Origin: CAVTWS01 sp964390555
GTDB taxonomy: Bacteria > Actinomycetota > Acidimicrobiia > Acidimicrobiales > SHLQ01
Length of the DNA: 19,156 nt
Assembly (NCBI GenBank): GCA_964390555.1
Contig: CAYMJU010000179.1
Coordinates: forward strand, 1-19,156
Direction of reading: 5' to 3'
The translations under genes and the position numbers were made by a program. Of this stretch, positions 6,966-14,842 are shown one piece after another (positions within the stretch are counted from its first letter, which is position 1; each line of letters starts with the position of its first letter). Under the pieces are notes generated by a model. It was not told the origin of the DNA and made no database searches. It saw only the letters and a program-made list of their open reading frames with translations.

Positions 6966-9900
6966 ATGAACCCCGCTCGGTCAGAGGCCCATGACATCGC
7001 AATGGACCCAACCAGGGTCATCGTGCGACGCCCCGAGCGGCCCGGCGCCATCGCGGTCGTGTTCGATGCCGGCGCGCCGAGCGAATCCGGTACGGCTCTG
7101 GCCGATGCGTTGTCGGCGGCCGACGTCGCGTCGATCACCCTTCGGGGCCGCGACGACGCTCCCGAACCGCAGGAGCTCACCGCGTGGGCTCGCGAGATCG
7201 TGGGCGCGCCGCCGGCACCGGTTCTGTTCGGTGCCGTTGGACCGTTGGCGCCCGAATTGATCCGCCAGGCGCGCCAGGTTCCCGGCACCGCCGTAGTCAC
7301 CGTGAACGGATCCGGCGCCCGCCTGCTGCCGAGCTCGACGAGGGTCTCGGCGCCGGCCATGTTCCTGGTCGACGGCGACGTGTTCGGGCGACGCTTCGTG
7401 AGCCGACTCGCCGCCGCGATCGCTGGGCGTCACGGAACGTTCGCCCTCCTCGAGTCCCACGACGACCCGGTGCTGAGCCGGTGGCTGGCCGGCGTGGCGG
7501 TCACGCCTCCCCGGCGCGCGACGCTCGGTCGCCGCCTCGCCCCGGTGGCCGTAGCCGGGGCGCTCGCGGCCACGCCGCTGGTGGCCGTCATCGATCCCTT
7601 CGCCGGAGCGATCGCGATCGGATCCGACGCCATTCGCGGCGACCACCAAGCCACGGCCGTCGCGGAATCGACCACCGGATCAGACGACCTCCCCACAGTG
7701 GCGGTCGACCCGGGCGCCGTGCGCGGCGACGGTCACGTAGCCCCCCTCGCGACGGGTTCGATCAACCTCGTCGATGGCAGCGGCTTCAAATGGTTCCTCA
7801 ACACGAACATCACCTTCGTCACCACCACCGGTGTCGGTGCCAGCGCCGCGGTGTCCGAAGCCAGCTTCGTGGGACCCCTGCCGGCCACCACGCTGAACGG
7901 CGGTGTGGCCAACGCCACCCTCAGTGACGGCTTCGATGGGTACAACTCGCTCTTCGTCGACAGCGATGCGACGTTCGGCGCACTGAACGGCATCCCAGCA
8001 GCGCCCTCCGGCGACATCTACAACATGCTGGGCGCCGCGCCGGTGGCCGACCCCACCTGCAGCAACCGCGAGTATGTGTTCCCGGTCTTCACGACTCCCG
8101 AAGGCCTGACCGTGCAGCGAAGCGTCTACGTGCCCGACGACGACGGCTTCGCCCGCTGGATCAACCGCATCACCAACCCAACGGCGGCCCCCGTCACCGT
8201 CGATGCGGGTACTTCGAACGACCTCGGTTCCGATACGAACACCAGGATCGACTCGACGTCCTCGGGCGACGCGAGCGCAACGGTTGACGATCTGTGGGTC
8301 ACCACTTACGAGAACTACTCGGGAACCACGAGCACGGACCCCCGGCTCGCGCACGTGCTCGGCGGCGCCGGGGCCCCCGTCGCGGCCGCGGCCGTTCAGT
8401 TCGCCAACGGCGACGACAGCCCGTTGTGGCGGTACCGGCCGACGGTGGCGGTCGGCGAGACCATCACGATCGTCAACTTCGCGTCTGTCCACGCGACCCG
8501 TGCCGCTTCGCGAGCGTCGGCGGCCTCGTTGGCGACCTTGCCACCGAATGCGCTCCGGTGCATGTCGTCGAGCGAGCTCCACAGCATCGTCAACTTCGCG
8601 CTGCCTACGGTGAGCATCGATGCCGCCACGGTCGACGAGAACGTCGGGACCGCTTCGCTGACCGTGCGCCGTACCGGCGACCTCGACGGCTCGGCCACCG
8701 CGACGGTGGGCGTCAGCGCCGGGTCCGCGACGGCCGCGGACTACGGTTCGCCGACGGTCGCCACGTTCGCCGCCGGCGCGGCGACGGCGTCGGTGAGCCT
8801 CCCGATCGTGGACGACTCCCTGTACGAAGGTGCCGAAACCTTCACCGCCACGGTCACGTCGACCGACGGCTTCTTGCGCCCGATCGCGGCACCGGCGCCG
8901 AGCGCGACGGTCACCATCAATCCGAGCGACCCGGCGGCCGAGATCATCACCGTCGCGCCGACGCGCGTCTTCGACAGCCGCGACGCATCGCCGCTCGGAC
9001 CGCGATCGACCATCTCAGTCCAGCTCACCGGCGTCGCGGGCGTTCCCGCCGACGCGCGAGCCGTGATCCTGAACCTGACCAGCACCAGCGCGACTGCCGC
9101 CTCGTTCCTGACCGTCTATCCGAGCGGTGAGGAGCGCCCGCTCGCCTCGAGCTTGAACACCGAGCCCGGTGTCGACGTACCCAACCTCGTCGTCACCAAG
9201 GTTGGAGCCGACGGTCGGGCGCTCATCTACAACAACGCCGGGACCGGTGAGGTGGTCGTCGATGTCGTCGGCTACGTCCCCAGCGGTGCTCGCTACACGC
9301 CCATCACGCCCGTTCGCGCCCTCGACACCCGAAACGGGACCGGCGCTCCCACCGCGATCGTTGGACCGGCCGGGCAGATCGATCTCGACGTCACAGGCAT
9401 CGGTGGCCCGGGCGGCGTTCCGTCGAGCGACGTCGGAGCCGTACTGGTGAATGTCACCTCGACCGAGTCCACCGTCGCGTCGTTCGTGACCGTGTGGCCG
9501 ACCGGAGCGACGCGACCGACGGCCTCGTCGCTCAACACCGAACCTGGAGTCGATGTTGCGACGCTGGTGTTGGCTAAGGTCAGCGCGACCGGACGGATCA
9601 GTCTGTTCAACAACGCCGGCAGCGGGCACTTGGTGGCCGACGTCGTGGGCTACTTTCCGACGTACAGTTCGCTCACATCGCTGAATCCGATCCGCGTTCT
9701 CGACAGCCGAAACGGAACGGGAACTCCTTCGGGTCCGTTCGGTGAACGCGAGTCGCGTTCGGTCCTCGTATCCGGTACCGGTGCTCCTCTACCAGCCGGA
9801 GTCGGCACGGTCGTCATGAGCGTGACATCGACCGACTCGACGGCGCCGTCGTTCGTCACGGTGTGGGCATCTGGCGCCGTTCGTCCCGCAACGTCGAACC

Positions 9901-10040
9901 TCAACACCGAGCCGGGCCAGGACATCCCCAACCTGGTCGTCGTACCGGTTGGAGCCGACGGGCGAATCCAGCTGTTCAACAACTCCGGTTCGACGCACCT
10001 GATCGCCGACATCGTCGCTTGGACGCCCGGCGCGAGCTGA
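6966..10040 (+). CDS. Chimeric surface protein: hydrolase-like domain, TM/signal segment, Calx-beta domain, three C-terminal repeats
   Basis: About 1,024 aa. Residues ~18-180 resemble a small alpha/beta-hydrolase (dienelactone-hydrolase-like). The nucleophile elbow reads L-F-G-A-V-G-P, without the Ser of G-x-S-x-G, and A-P-A-M-F-L-V-D-G-D matches the usual late strand, so this looks like a pseudoenzyme. A basic stretch P-P-R-R-A-T-L-G-R-R then precedes a hydrophobic segment (~192-218), giving an N-in/C-out prediction. Residues ~265-545 form a beta-rich extracellular region of no family I recognise, containing only two Cys. A Calx-beta domain (~546-653; V-D-E-N-V-G-T-A and D-D-S-L-Y-E-G-A-E-T-F) follows. 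The C-terminus holds three ~115-residue repeats. There is no LPXTG or C-terminal membrane helix. It diverges from the DUF4915 operon and converges on the kinase gene. The gene is certain; its role, perhaps adhesion or envelope structure, is inferred. Confidence 0.8.
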   Translation: MNPARSEAHDIAMDPTRVIVRRPERPGAIAVVFDAGAPSESGTALADALSAADVASITLRGRDDAPEPQELTAWAREIVGAPPAPVLFGAVGPLAPELIRQARQVPGTAVVTVNGSGARLLPSSTRVSAPAMFLVDGDVFGRRFVSRLAAAIAGRHGTFALLESHDDPVLSRWLAGVAVTPPRRATLGRRLAPVAVAGALAATPLVAVIDPFAGAIAIGSDAIRGDHQATAVAESTTGSDDLPTVAVDPGAVRGDGHVAPLATGSINLVDGSGFKWFLNTNITFVTTTGVGASAAVSEASFVGPLPATTLNGGVANATLSDGFDGYNSLFVDSDATFGALNGIPAAPSGDIYNMLGAAPVADPTCSNREYVFPVFTTPEGLTVQRSVYVPDDDGFARWINRITNPTAAPVTVDAGTSNDLGSDTNTRIDSTSSGDASATVDDLWVTTYENYSGTTSTDPRLAHVLGGAGAPVAAAAVQFANGDDSPLWRYRPTVAVGETITIVNFASVHATRAASRASAASLATLPPNALRCMSSSELHSIVNFALPTVSIDAATVDENVGTASLTVRRTGDLDGSATATVGVSAGSATAADYGSPTVATFAAGAATASVSLPIVDDSLYEGAETFTATVTSTDGFLRPIAAPAPSATVTINPSDPAAEIITVAPTRVFDSRDASPLGPRSTISVQLTGVAGVPADARAVILNLTSTSATAASFLTVYPSGEERPLASSLNTEPGVDVPNLVVTKVGADGRALIYNNAGTGEVVVDVVGYVPSGARYTPITPVRALDTRNGTGAPTAIVGPAGQIDLDVTGIGGPGGVPSSDVGAVLVNVTSTESTVASFVTVWPTGATRPTASSLNTEPGVDVATLVLAKVSATGRISLFNNAGSGHLVADVVGYFPTYSSLTSLNPIRVLDSRNGTGTPSGPFGERESRSVLVSGTGAPLPAGVGTVVMSVTSTDSTAPSFVTVWASGAVRPATSNLNTEPGQDIPNLVVVPVGADGRIQLFNNSGSTHLIADIVAWTPGAS
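8946..10031 (+). repeat. Three in-frame ~115-residue surface repeats
   Basis: Copies lie at about 8946-9284, 9294-9659 and 9675-10031. Each begins with T-R-V-F-D-S-R, R-A-L-D-T-R or R-V-L-D-S-R, contains a V-T-S-T-(D/E)-S-T-like strand, F-(L/V)-T-V-(Y/W), L-N-T-E-P-G, G-A-D-G-R or S-A-T-G-R and N-N-(A/S)-G, and ends V-(V/I)-D-(V/I)-V-G-Y or equivalent. The same repeat occurs twice in the partial gene at 18400-19156. Such repeats are common on secreted proteins of Acidimicrobiia and related actinobacteria; their ligand is unknown to me. Confidence 0.85.
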
Positions 10041-10091
10041 CCCACCAGCTCACCTCGTTCGCCGCCGGTCCGACGCGGAGCCCGCTCACCA

Positions 10092-10109
10092 GCGATCTCG
10101 ACTGATCGC
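10092..10109. terminator. Inverted repeat between convergent surface-protein and kinase genes
   Basis: GCGATC and GATCGC make a perfect 6-bp stem with a 6-nt loop, ending one base before the kinase stop codon and 51 bp after the surface-protein stop. No T-tract is present. It is a weak hairpin, but its position matches the other two convergent junctions in the window. Confidence 0.35.
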
Positions 10110-12299
10110 CTAGGAGCCGACCCGGCAGATGCGGTGGTTGTTGGAGTCCACGATGTAGAGATCGCCATCGGGGCCGATGGCCACGCCGCGCGGATTGTCG
10201 AGTTGAGCCTCGTTGGCCAGTCCCCCGTCGCCGTCGGCGCCTTGCTCGCCAGTACCGGCAAAGGTCTTCATCGAGCCGTCGGTCCTCACCACCCGGACGA
10301 CGTTGTTGAACGTGTCGGCGAAGTAGACCGTGCCATCGGGCCCGACTGCGACACTCCCGGGGCCGTCGAGCTCGGCTTCGACAGCGGGTCCTCCGTCACC
10401 TGAGAATCCCCCGGTTCCGTCGGTGGCCGTGCCGGCGATCGTCGTGATGATCCCGCCTGAGACCCGCCGGATGCGATGGTTGTCGGTGTCGGCCACGAAC
10501 ACCGTGCCATCGTCGGCCACGGCCACCCCGAGTGGGAAGTGGAGCTGCGCCTCGGTGGCGGGACCGTTATCGCCGGAATAGCCGGGCTCTCCGGTGCCCG
10601 CCACGGTGGTGATGATGCCGTCGGGGTCGATGCGGCGTACCACGTCGTTGAAGCTGTCGGCCACATAGATGCTGCCGTCGGGCCCGACCGCCAGCCCGTT
10701 GGGTCGGTTGAGCTGCGCCTCGGTGGCGGGACCGTCGTCGCCGAAATAGCCGGCCTCGCCAGTGCCCGCGATGACCGAGACGGTTCCGTTGGGGGCGACA
10801 CGCCCGATCTGGTTGTGCTCGGTGTCTGCGAACAGCACGCCGTCGAGCACCGCGATACCGGCGGGTGCCGCCAGGTCATCGGCGGGCGGACCGGCCACCG
10901 TGGTGACCAACCCGCCGCTCACGATCCGGATCCGGTTGCGCCCGGTGTCAGCGATGTTCAGATTGCCGTCGCCCCCGACGGCGATCGCCACGGGATTGTC
11001 GAGCGTCGTGGAGGCGGCCGGCCCGTCTCCCGAGTCACCAGACACACCGGTACCCACAACGGTGACGATCTGGCCGGGTGCGGGATCGGGCAGCGGTGCC
11101 GCCTCGCCATCACCCGGGTCGTCGGAGCCATCGCCCGAGCCGCCGTCACCCGCATCGTCGTCGGCAACCTGGTCACCGTCACCTCCGCTCGTCAGGACCA
11201 CGCCGAGTCCCGCGACGGCGAGGACCAACACCGCGACAACCGCCGCGACCAGCACCCGCCGTCGCGGCCGTGACGTCGAGGCGGCAACCGGAAGCGTCGT
11301 GATGACCGTGGCGCCGTCGTCGTGAGGGGGCAGGGCCGAGGCGGCGGCCGGGTCGGGTCCAGCCGCTTGGGGTGGCCCGGCTGGTGGTGGCCCGGCTGGC
11401 GGCGGCGGAGCCAACGACGACGCCAGCGGGGTCGCCGGGTCGACCGGCAGTGGGGCGACGGTCGCCGGTCGCGAAGCCGCCGGTTGGAGGAGGTGAGCAA
11501 ACTCGGCGGCGGTCTGCGGGCGATCGCCGGACGACTTGGCCATGCCCGCCTCGATGACAGCCGCCACCGCGTCGGGGACACCGAGCGGGCGCAGGTCGGC
11601 CGGGGGTTCGGCGTCGATCCGGCGCAGCACCGCGAACATGTGCTCGTCGGAGTCGTGCACGAACGGGGCGCGGCCGGTGCACAGTGCGTGGAGGGTGGCA
11701 GCGAGGGAGTAGACGTCGCTGGTCGATGTTGCCCGCTGACCGATGAGCACCTCGGGCGCGGCATAGGCAAAGGTGGCGGTGAGCACCCCCGAGCGCGAAC
11801 GGGTGCCGTCTTGCAGCGTGGCGATGCCGAAGTCCCCCAACTTGGGCTCGCCCAGCCGGCTCATCAGCACGTTGTCGGGCTTCACATCGCGATGCAGGCT
11901 CCCCTCGTCGTGCGCGGCCTGGAGCGCTCCCGCGATCTTGATCCCGATCCCCACCACCTCGGGCCACGGCACAGCACCCCGACGTGCGATCCGGTCGCCG
12001 AGGGACCCCTCGGGCAGGTATTCCATGACGATGTACGGCCAGCCCTCGGGCGTGTCCCCGGCGTCGAAGACGGTGACTATGTGGGGATGCCACTCCAGCC
12101 GGCCTATAGCGGTGCACTCGCGCCGGAAGCGTCGTCGGGCGTCGTCGGATACGTCGAGCACGGTGATGACCTTGACCGCGACGTCGCGCTGGAAGACCTC
12201 CTGCTGGGCGCGGTAGACAACGGCGAAACCGCCCCGGCCGATCTCGACGAAGTCGCGAAAGCCGGGGATGGCAACTTGGCGACCACCTCGTTCGACCAT
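10110..12299 (-). CDS. pknD: PknD-like transmembrane Ser/Thr protein kinase with six-bladed NHL propeller
   Basis: The 729-aa receptor kinase has an N-terminal Hanks-type domain (~14-272): glycine loop I-G-R-G-G-F-A-V-V-Y (20-29), Lys43, H-R-D-V-K-P-D-N (136-143), D-F-G (156-158) and A-P-E (181-183). All catalytic residues are present, so activity is expected. A Pro/Ala-rich juxtamembrane linker (~273-345) leads to one TM helix (~349-369) and an acidic Gly/Asp linker. The extracellular part (~410-729) has six NHL repeats of the P-x-G-(V/L)-A-V-x-x-D-G-x-(V/I)-Y-V-A-D type, several preceded by G-D-(G/N)-G-P-A-x-E-A-x-L. The order and propeller match mycobacterial PknD, so the symbol is by architecture, not proven orthology. 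The ATG at 12299 has a GAGGAG just upstream. The gene diverges from the CocE-type hydrolase gene. The ligand is unknown; it presumably senses an envelope or extracellular cue. Confidence 0.92.
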   Translation of the reverse strand: MVERGGRQVAIPGFRDFVEIGRGGFAVVYRAQQEVFQRDVAVKVITVLDVSDDARRRFRRECTAIGRLEWHPHIVTVFDAGDTPEGWPYIVMEYLPEGSLGDRIARRGAVPWPEVVGIGIKIAGALQAAHDEGSLHRDVKPDNVLMSRLGEPKLGDFGIATLQDGTRSRSGVLTATFAYAAPEVLIGQRATSTSDVYSLAATLHALCTGRAPFVHDSDEHMFAVLRRIDAEPPADLRPLGVPDAVAAVIEAGMAKSSGDRPQTAAEFAHLLQPAASRPATVAPLPVDPATPLASSLAPPPPAGPPPAGPPQAAGPDPAAASALPPHDDGATVITTLPVAASTSRPRRRVLVAAVVAVLVLAVAGLGVVLTSGGDGDQVADDDAGDGGSGDGSDDPGDGEAAPLPDPAPGQIVTVVGTGVSGDSGDGPAASTTLDNPVAIAVGGDGNLNIADTGRNRIRIVSGGLVTTVAGPPADDLAAPAGIAVLDGVLFADTEHNQIGRVAPNGTVSVIAGTGEAGYFGDDGPATEAQLNRPNGLAVGPDGSIYVADSFNDVVRRIDPDGIITTVAGTGEPGYSGDNGPATEAQLHFPLGVAVADDGTVFVADTDNHRIRRVSGGIITTIAGTATDGTGGFSGDGGPAVEAELDGPGSVAVGPDGTVYFADTFNNVVRVVRTDGSMKTFAGTGEQGADGDGGLANEAQLDNPRGVAIGPDGDLYIVDSNNHRICRVGS
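10542..10769. repeat. Near-identical DNA repeats within the NHL propeller
   Basis: About 60 bp at 10542-10601 recur at 10710-10769, exactly 168 bp (56 codons) apart. The first 26 bases are identical and only about six mismatches occur overall. They encode the G-x-x-G-D-(N/D)-G-P-A-T-E-A-Q-L segment between neighbouring blades. This points to a recent blade duplication or gene conversion. Confidence 0.75.
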
Positions 12300-12351
12300 C
12301 GGCTCCTCGCTGACTCCTCGGTGGCTCCTGGCCCCCGGTTCGGCTGGCCGC

Positions 12352-12396
12352 AGCGTAACGCGCCACCCGGTCGTGGCCCTCGCCAGTCACTACGCT
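12352..12396. promoter_or_regulatory. Possible divergent -10 hexamers between kinase and CocE genes
   Basis: TACGCT occurs on the minus strand at 12357-12352, 53 bp before the kinase ATG, and again on the plus strand at 12391-12396, 46 bp before the CocE GTG. Both fit TANNNT, but neither has a convincing -35. The identical hexamers face away from each other in the 142-bp divergent spacer. Confidence 0.25.
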
Positions 12397-12427
12397 CGCC
12401 CCAGACCCGATGGGTCGACCGCCGCCC

Positions 12428-12434
12428 GAGGAGG
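12428..12434 (+). promoter_or_regulatory. Ribosome binding site that fixes the CocE-type hydrolase start
   Basis: GAGGAGG lies 7 nt before the GTG at 12442. The frame is open further upstream to 12268, but that stretch overlaps the kinase gene start and its promoter region, so the GTG is the best start. Confidence 0.75.
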
Positions 12435-12441
12435 AACCGCC

Positions 12442-14052
12442 GTGCGTCCACGTGCCAATGAGGTCGAGATCGAACGGGACGTGCCGGTGCCAACCGCCGA
12501 CGGCATCGCCTTGCTCACCGACATCTACCACCCGGTCGGCGTGACCGACGCGCCGACCATCTTGGAGCGGACGCCCTATGGCCGGATCATGGCCCAGGCG
12601 ATGGCCGGCCCGGAGTTCGCGGCCCGGGGCTACCGCTACATCCTCCAGGCCTGCCGGGGCACCGACGGCTCGGAAGGTCACCACAGCTACTTCGCCGAAG
12701 CCGCCGACGGTCGCGCCGCCGCCGACTGGATCGCCGAGCAACCATGGTTCGACGGCCGGCTCGGCTCTTACGGCGCCAGCTACATGGGCTTCACCCAGTG
12801 GGCTCTCGCTTCCACCAAGCCGCCGCATCTGAAGGCCATGGCCGTGGCCCTCTCGACGTCGGTGCGGGCCTACTCGTGGTACCCAGGCGGATCGCTGGCC
12901 CTCGAGGTGATCATCCCCTGGGATCTCGGCGCGTTGCAGTTCAACCGCCCCTCGGCGGCCCCGGTGGTCGACGGCATCACCCCCGAAGCCGTCGAGCGAC
13001 GCATGGCCGAGCTGAAAGCCGCCTTCGACCACCTTCCCCTCGGCGACGTGCTGCGTCACGTGACCGGCGAGGACCTCGCCCTCTACCAGGACCAGCTCGC
13101 CCATTCGCGTCCCGGCGACCCGTTCTGGGACCCGGTCGATTTTCGCAAGCTGCTCGCCGACTGGACCGTGCCCACGCTTCTGGTCGACGGGTGGCACGAC
13201 TACCCGCTGCCCGGCGTGATCGCCGACTACGAGGTACTCCGCCGCTCACCGGCGCCCGTCCATCTGCGCATCGGTGCCGGCGGCCACCTCGGCGGCGGCG
13301 GCGAGGGCGGAATGACCGACGCGCCCCTCGACTGGTTCGACACCTACCTGCGCGGCGAGACCGGCCTCCTCCGTGACACGCCGGTACGGGTGCAGGTCCA
13401 AGGCACCGACGTCGAGTGGCTCGATCACGACGACTGGCCGCCCCCGGCTACGCCGACACGCTGGTACCTCCACACCGGCGGTCGCCTCGACCCGGCCCCG
13501 CCCGAATCGAGCGAACCCGACCGCCACCGCTACGACCCGGCCGACCCCACCCCGATCACCGGCGGTATCGGGATGCTCACCGGCGGACCGGCCGACAACC
13601 GGAGCACCGAAGCCCGACCGGACGTGCTCGTCTACACCAGCGACCCGCTCACCGAAGCGTTGCTCGTGCTCGGCCCGGTCAGCGCCCGGATCCACGTCGA
13701 GTCGAGCGTCGACCACGCCGACGTGTTCGTGCGCTTGTGCGACGTCCACCCCGATGGCCGGTCGCTCAACGTGTGCGACGGTCTGCGCCGCTTCACACCC
13801 GACACCATCGACGGCGGGCCCCACGGCACGTTCGTGGCCGACGTCGACATGTGGCCCGCGGGTCACCGCTTCGGCGCCGGTCACCGCATCGGTGTCCAGG
13901 TGTCAGGCGGGGCACACCCGGTCTACGCCCGCAACCTCGGCACCGGCGACGACCCCCGCACCGCCGCCACCATGGTCGCCGCCGACCGCGCCGTACACCA
14001 CGACCCCTCTCACCAGTCGTGCATCGTGTTGCCGCACGCGTCGGCGAGCTGA
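12442..14052 (+). CDS. CocE/NonD family hydrolase (X-Pro dipeptidyl-peptidase S15-like)
   Basis: The protein is 536 aa from a GTG start. The N-terminal alpha/beta-hydrolase domain has the family opening V-P-V-P-T-A-D-G-I-A-L-L-T-D-I-Y (14-29), T-P-Y-G, a C-R-G-T-D-G-S-E-G oxyanion region (71-79) and nucleophile elbow G-S-Y-G-A-S-Y-M-G (108-116, Ser113). Asp253 in V-D-G-W-H-D and His282 in G-A-G-G-H complete a plausible triad. The C-terminal ~160 residues match the jelly-roll domain of this family (V-L-V-Y-T-S-D-P-L near 395-403, and H-R-I-G-V-Q-V-S-G-G). No signal peptide is seen, so it is probably cytoplasmic. Relatives hydrolyse esters, acylated substrates or X-Pro peptides; the substrate here cannot be told. 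The peroxiredoxin gene follows on the same strand after 107 bp. Confidence 0.88.
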   Translation: MRPRANEVEIERDVPVPTADGIALLTDIYHPVGVTDAPTILERTPYGRIMAQAMAGPEFAARGYRYILQACRGTDGSEGHHSYFAEAADGRAAADWIAEQPWFDGRLGSYGASYMGFTQWALASTKPPHLKAMAVALSTSVRAYSWYPGGSLALEVIIPWDLGALQFNRPSAAPVVDGITPEAVERRMAELKAAFDHLPLGDVLRHVTGEDLALYQDQLAHSRPGDPFWDPVDFRKLLADWTVPTLLVDGWHDYPLPGVIADYEVLRRSPAPVHLRIGAGGHLGGGGEGGMTDAPLDWFDTYLRGETGLLRDTPVRVQVQGTDVEWLDHDDWPPPATPTRWYLHTGGRLDPAPPESSEPDRHRYDPADPTPITGGIGMLTGGPADNRSTEARPDVLVYTSDPLTEALLVLGPVSARIHVESSVDHADVFVRLCDVHPDGRSLNVCDGLRRFTPDTIDGGPHGTFVADVDMWPAGHRFGAGHRIGVQVSGGAHPVYARNLGTGDDPRTAATMVAADRAVHHDPSHQSCIVLPHASAS

Positions 14053-14068
14053 TCTGGCCTCGATGCGC

Positions 14069-14094
14069 GCCCGCTCGCCAGGCGACCGCCGGGC
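14069..14094 (+). terminator. Imperfect hairpin downstream of the CocE-type gene
   Basis: GCCCG and CGGGC flank an inner TCGCC/GGCGA complement, 17 bp past the stop codon. The inner arms touch, so only part can pair. It could be a weak terminator or part of the leader of the peroxiredoxin gene. No T-tract is present. Confidence 0.25.
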
Positions 14095-14147
14095 TGACAT
14101 GATGTGACACCCGATCGGTTCGCGCGCCGATGGGACCCAACCACGAC

Positions 14148-14152
14148 AGGAG
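14148..14152 (+). promoter_or_regulatory. Ribosome binding site that fixes the peroxiredoxin start
   Basis: AGGAG is 7 nt before the ATG at 14160. It rules against the in-frame ATG at 14130, whose ten extra residues are not family-like. Confidence 0.7.
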
Positions 14153-14159
14153 CACGACG

Positions 14160-14816
14160 ATGGGACTGCGGATTGGCGAGATCGCGCCAGACTTCGAGGC
14201 GGACACCACCGACGGTCGGATCAGTTTCCATGACTGGATCGGCGACTCGTGGGCGGTGCTGTTCTCGCACCCCAAGGACTTCACGCCGGTGTGCACGACC
14301 GAGCTCGGCTACATGGCCAAGCTCGCGCCGGAATTCGAGCGCCGTGGAGTCAAGGTCATCGGGTTGTCGGTCGACGCCACGACCGACCACGAGCGGTGGG
14401 TTCAAGACATCGAGGAAACGCAGGGCGCCCGCCCCAACTACCCGATCATCGGCGACGCCGACTTCAACGTCTCCAAGCTCTACGGGATGTTGCCCGCGAG
14501 CACATCGGGTGACCCCAAGACCCGTACGCCGGCGGACAACCAGACCGTTCGGAACGTGTTCGTCGTCGGGCCGGACAAGAAGGTCAAGCTCATCCTCGTG
14601 TACCCGATGACGACCGGCCGCAACTTCGACGAGGTGCTGCGGGTCATCGACTCGCTACAGCTCACCGCGACTCACCGGGTGGCGACACCGGTCAACTGGA
14701 AGCAAGGCGAGGACGTGATCATCGCCGGCTCGGTGTCCAACGAGGAAGCGACGAAGATCTTCGGAACCTGGAAGGAACCCAAGCCCTACATCCGGATCGT
14801 TCCACAGCCCCGCTGA
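14160..14816 (+). CDS. 1-Cys peroxiredoxin (Prx6-like, AhpC/TSA superfamily)
   Basis: The 218-aa enzyme has the Prx6-group length and layout. It starts L-R-I-G-E-I-A-P-D-F. The peroxidatic motif D-F-T-P-V-C-T-T-E (40-48) contains Cys45, and H37-P-K precedes it. The G-L-S-V-D strand, the R-N-V-F-V-V Arg and the extended C-terminal domain with P-V-N-W-K-Q-G-E-D-V-I (about 180-190) are typical. Cys45 is the only cysteine, so there is no resolving Cys and an external thiol reductant is required. It should reduce hydrogen peroxide or organic hydroperoxides in the cytoplasm. It converges on the nuclease-helicase gene with a 25-bp gap. No dedicated reductase gene is adjacent. Confidence 0.93.
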   Translation: MGLRIGEIAPDFEADTTDGRISFHDWIGDSWAVLFSHPKDFTPVCTTELGYMAKLAPEFERRGVKVIGLSVDATTDHERWVQDIEETQGARPNYPIIGDADFNVSKLYGMLPASTSGDPKTRTPADNQTVRNVFVVGPDKKVKLILVYPMTTGRNFDEVLRVIDSLQLTATHRVATPVNWKQGEDVIIAGSVSNEEATKIFGTWKEPKPYIRIVPQPR

Positions 14817-14829
14817 GGGCGCGGCCCAA

Positions 14830-14842
14830 ACCCGCCGCGGGT
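14830..14842. terminator. Short inverted repeat between convergent peroxiredoxin and nuclease-helicase genes
   Basis: ACCCG and CGGGT form a 5-bp GC-rich stem with a 3-nt loop in the 25-bp gap, reaching into the opposing stop codon. It is too small to be convincing alone. Confidence 0.3.

Noticed and set aside
11179..13197. A 672-codon minus-strand open frame spanning the kinase/CocE boundary
   Set aside because: It is antisense to the CocE catalytic domain and out of frame with the kinase, with low-complexity Arg-rich composition.
14130..14159. Upstream ATG of the peroxiredoxin
   Set aside because: It adds ten residues not typical of the family and overlaps the strong AGGAG that serves the ATG at 14160.
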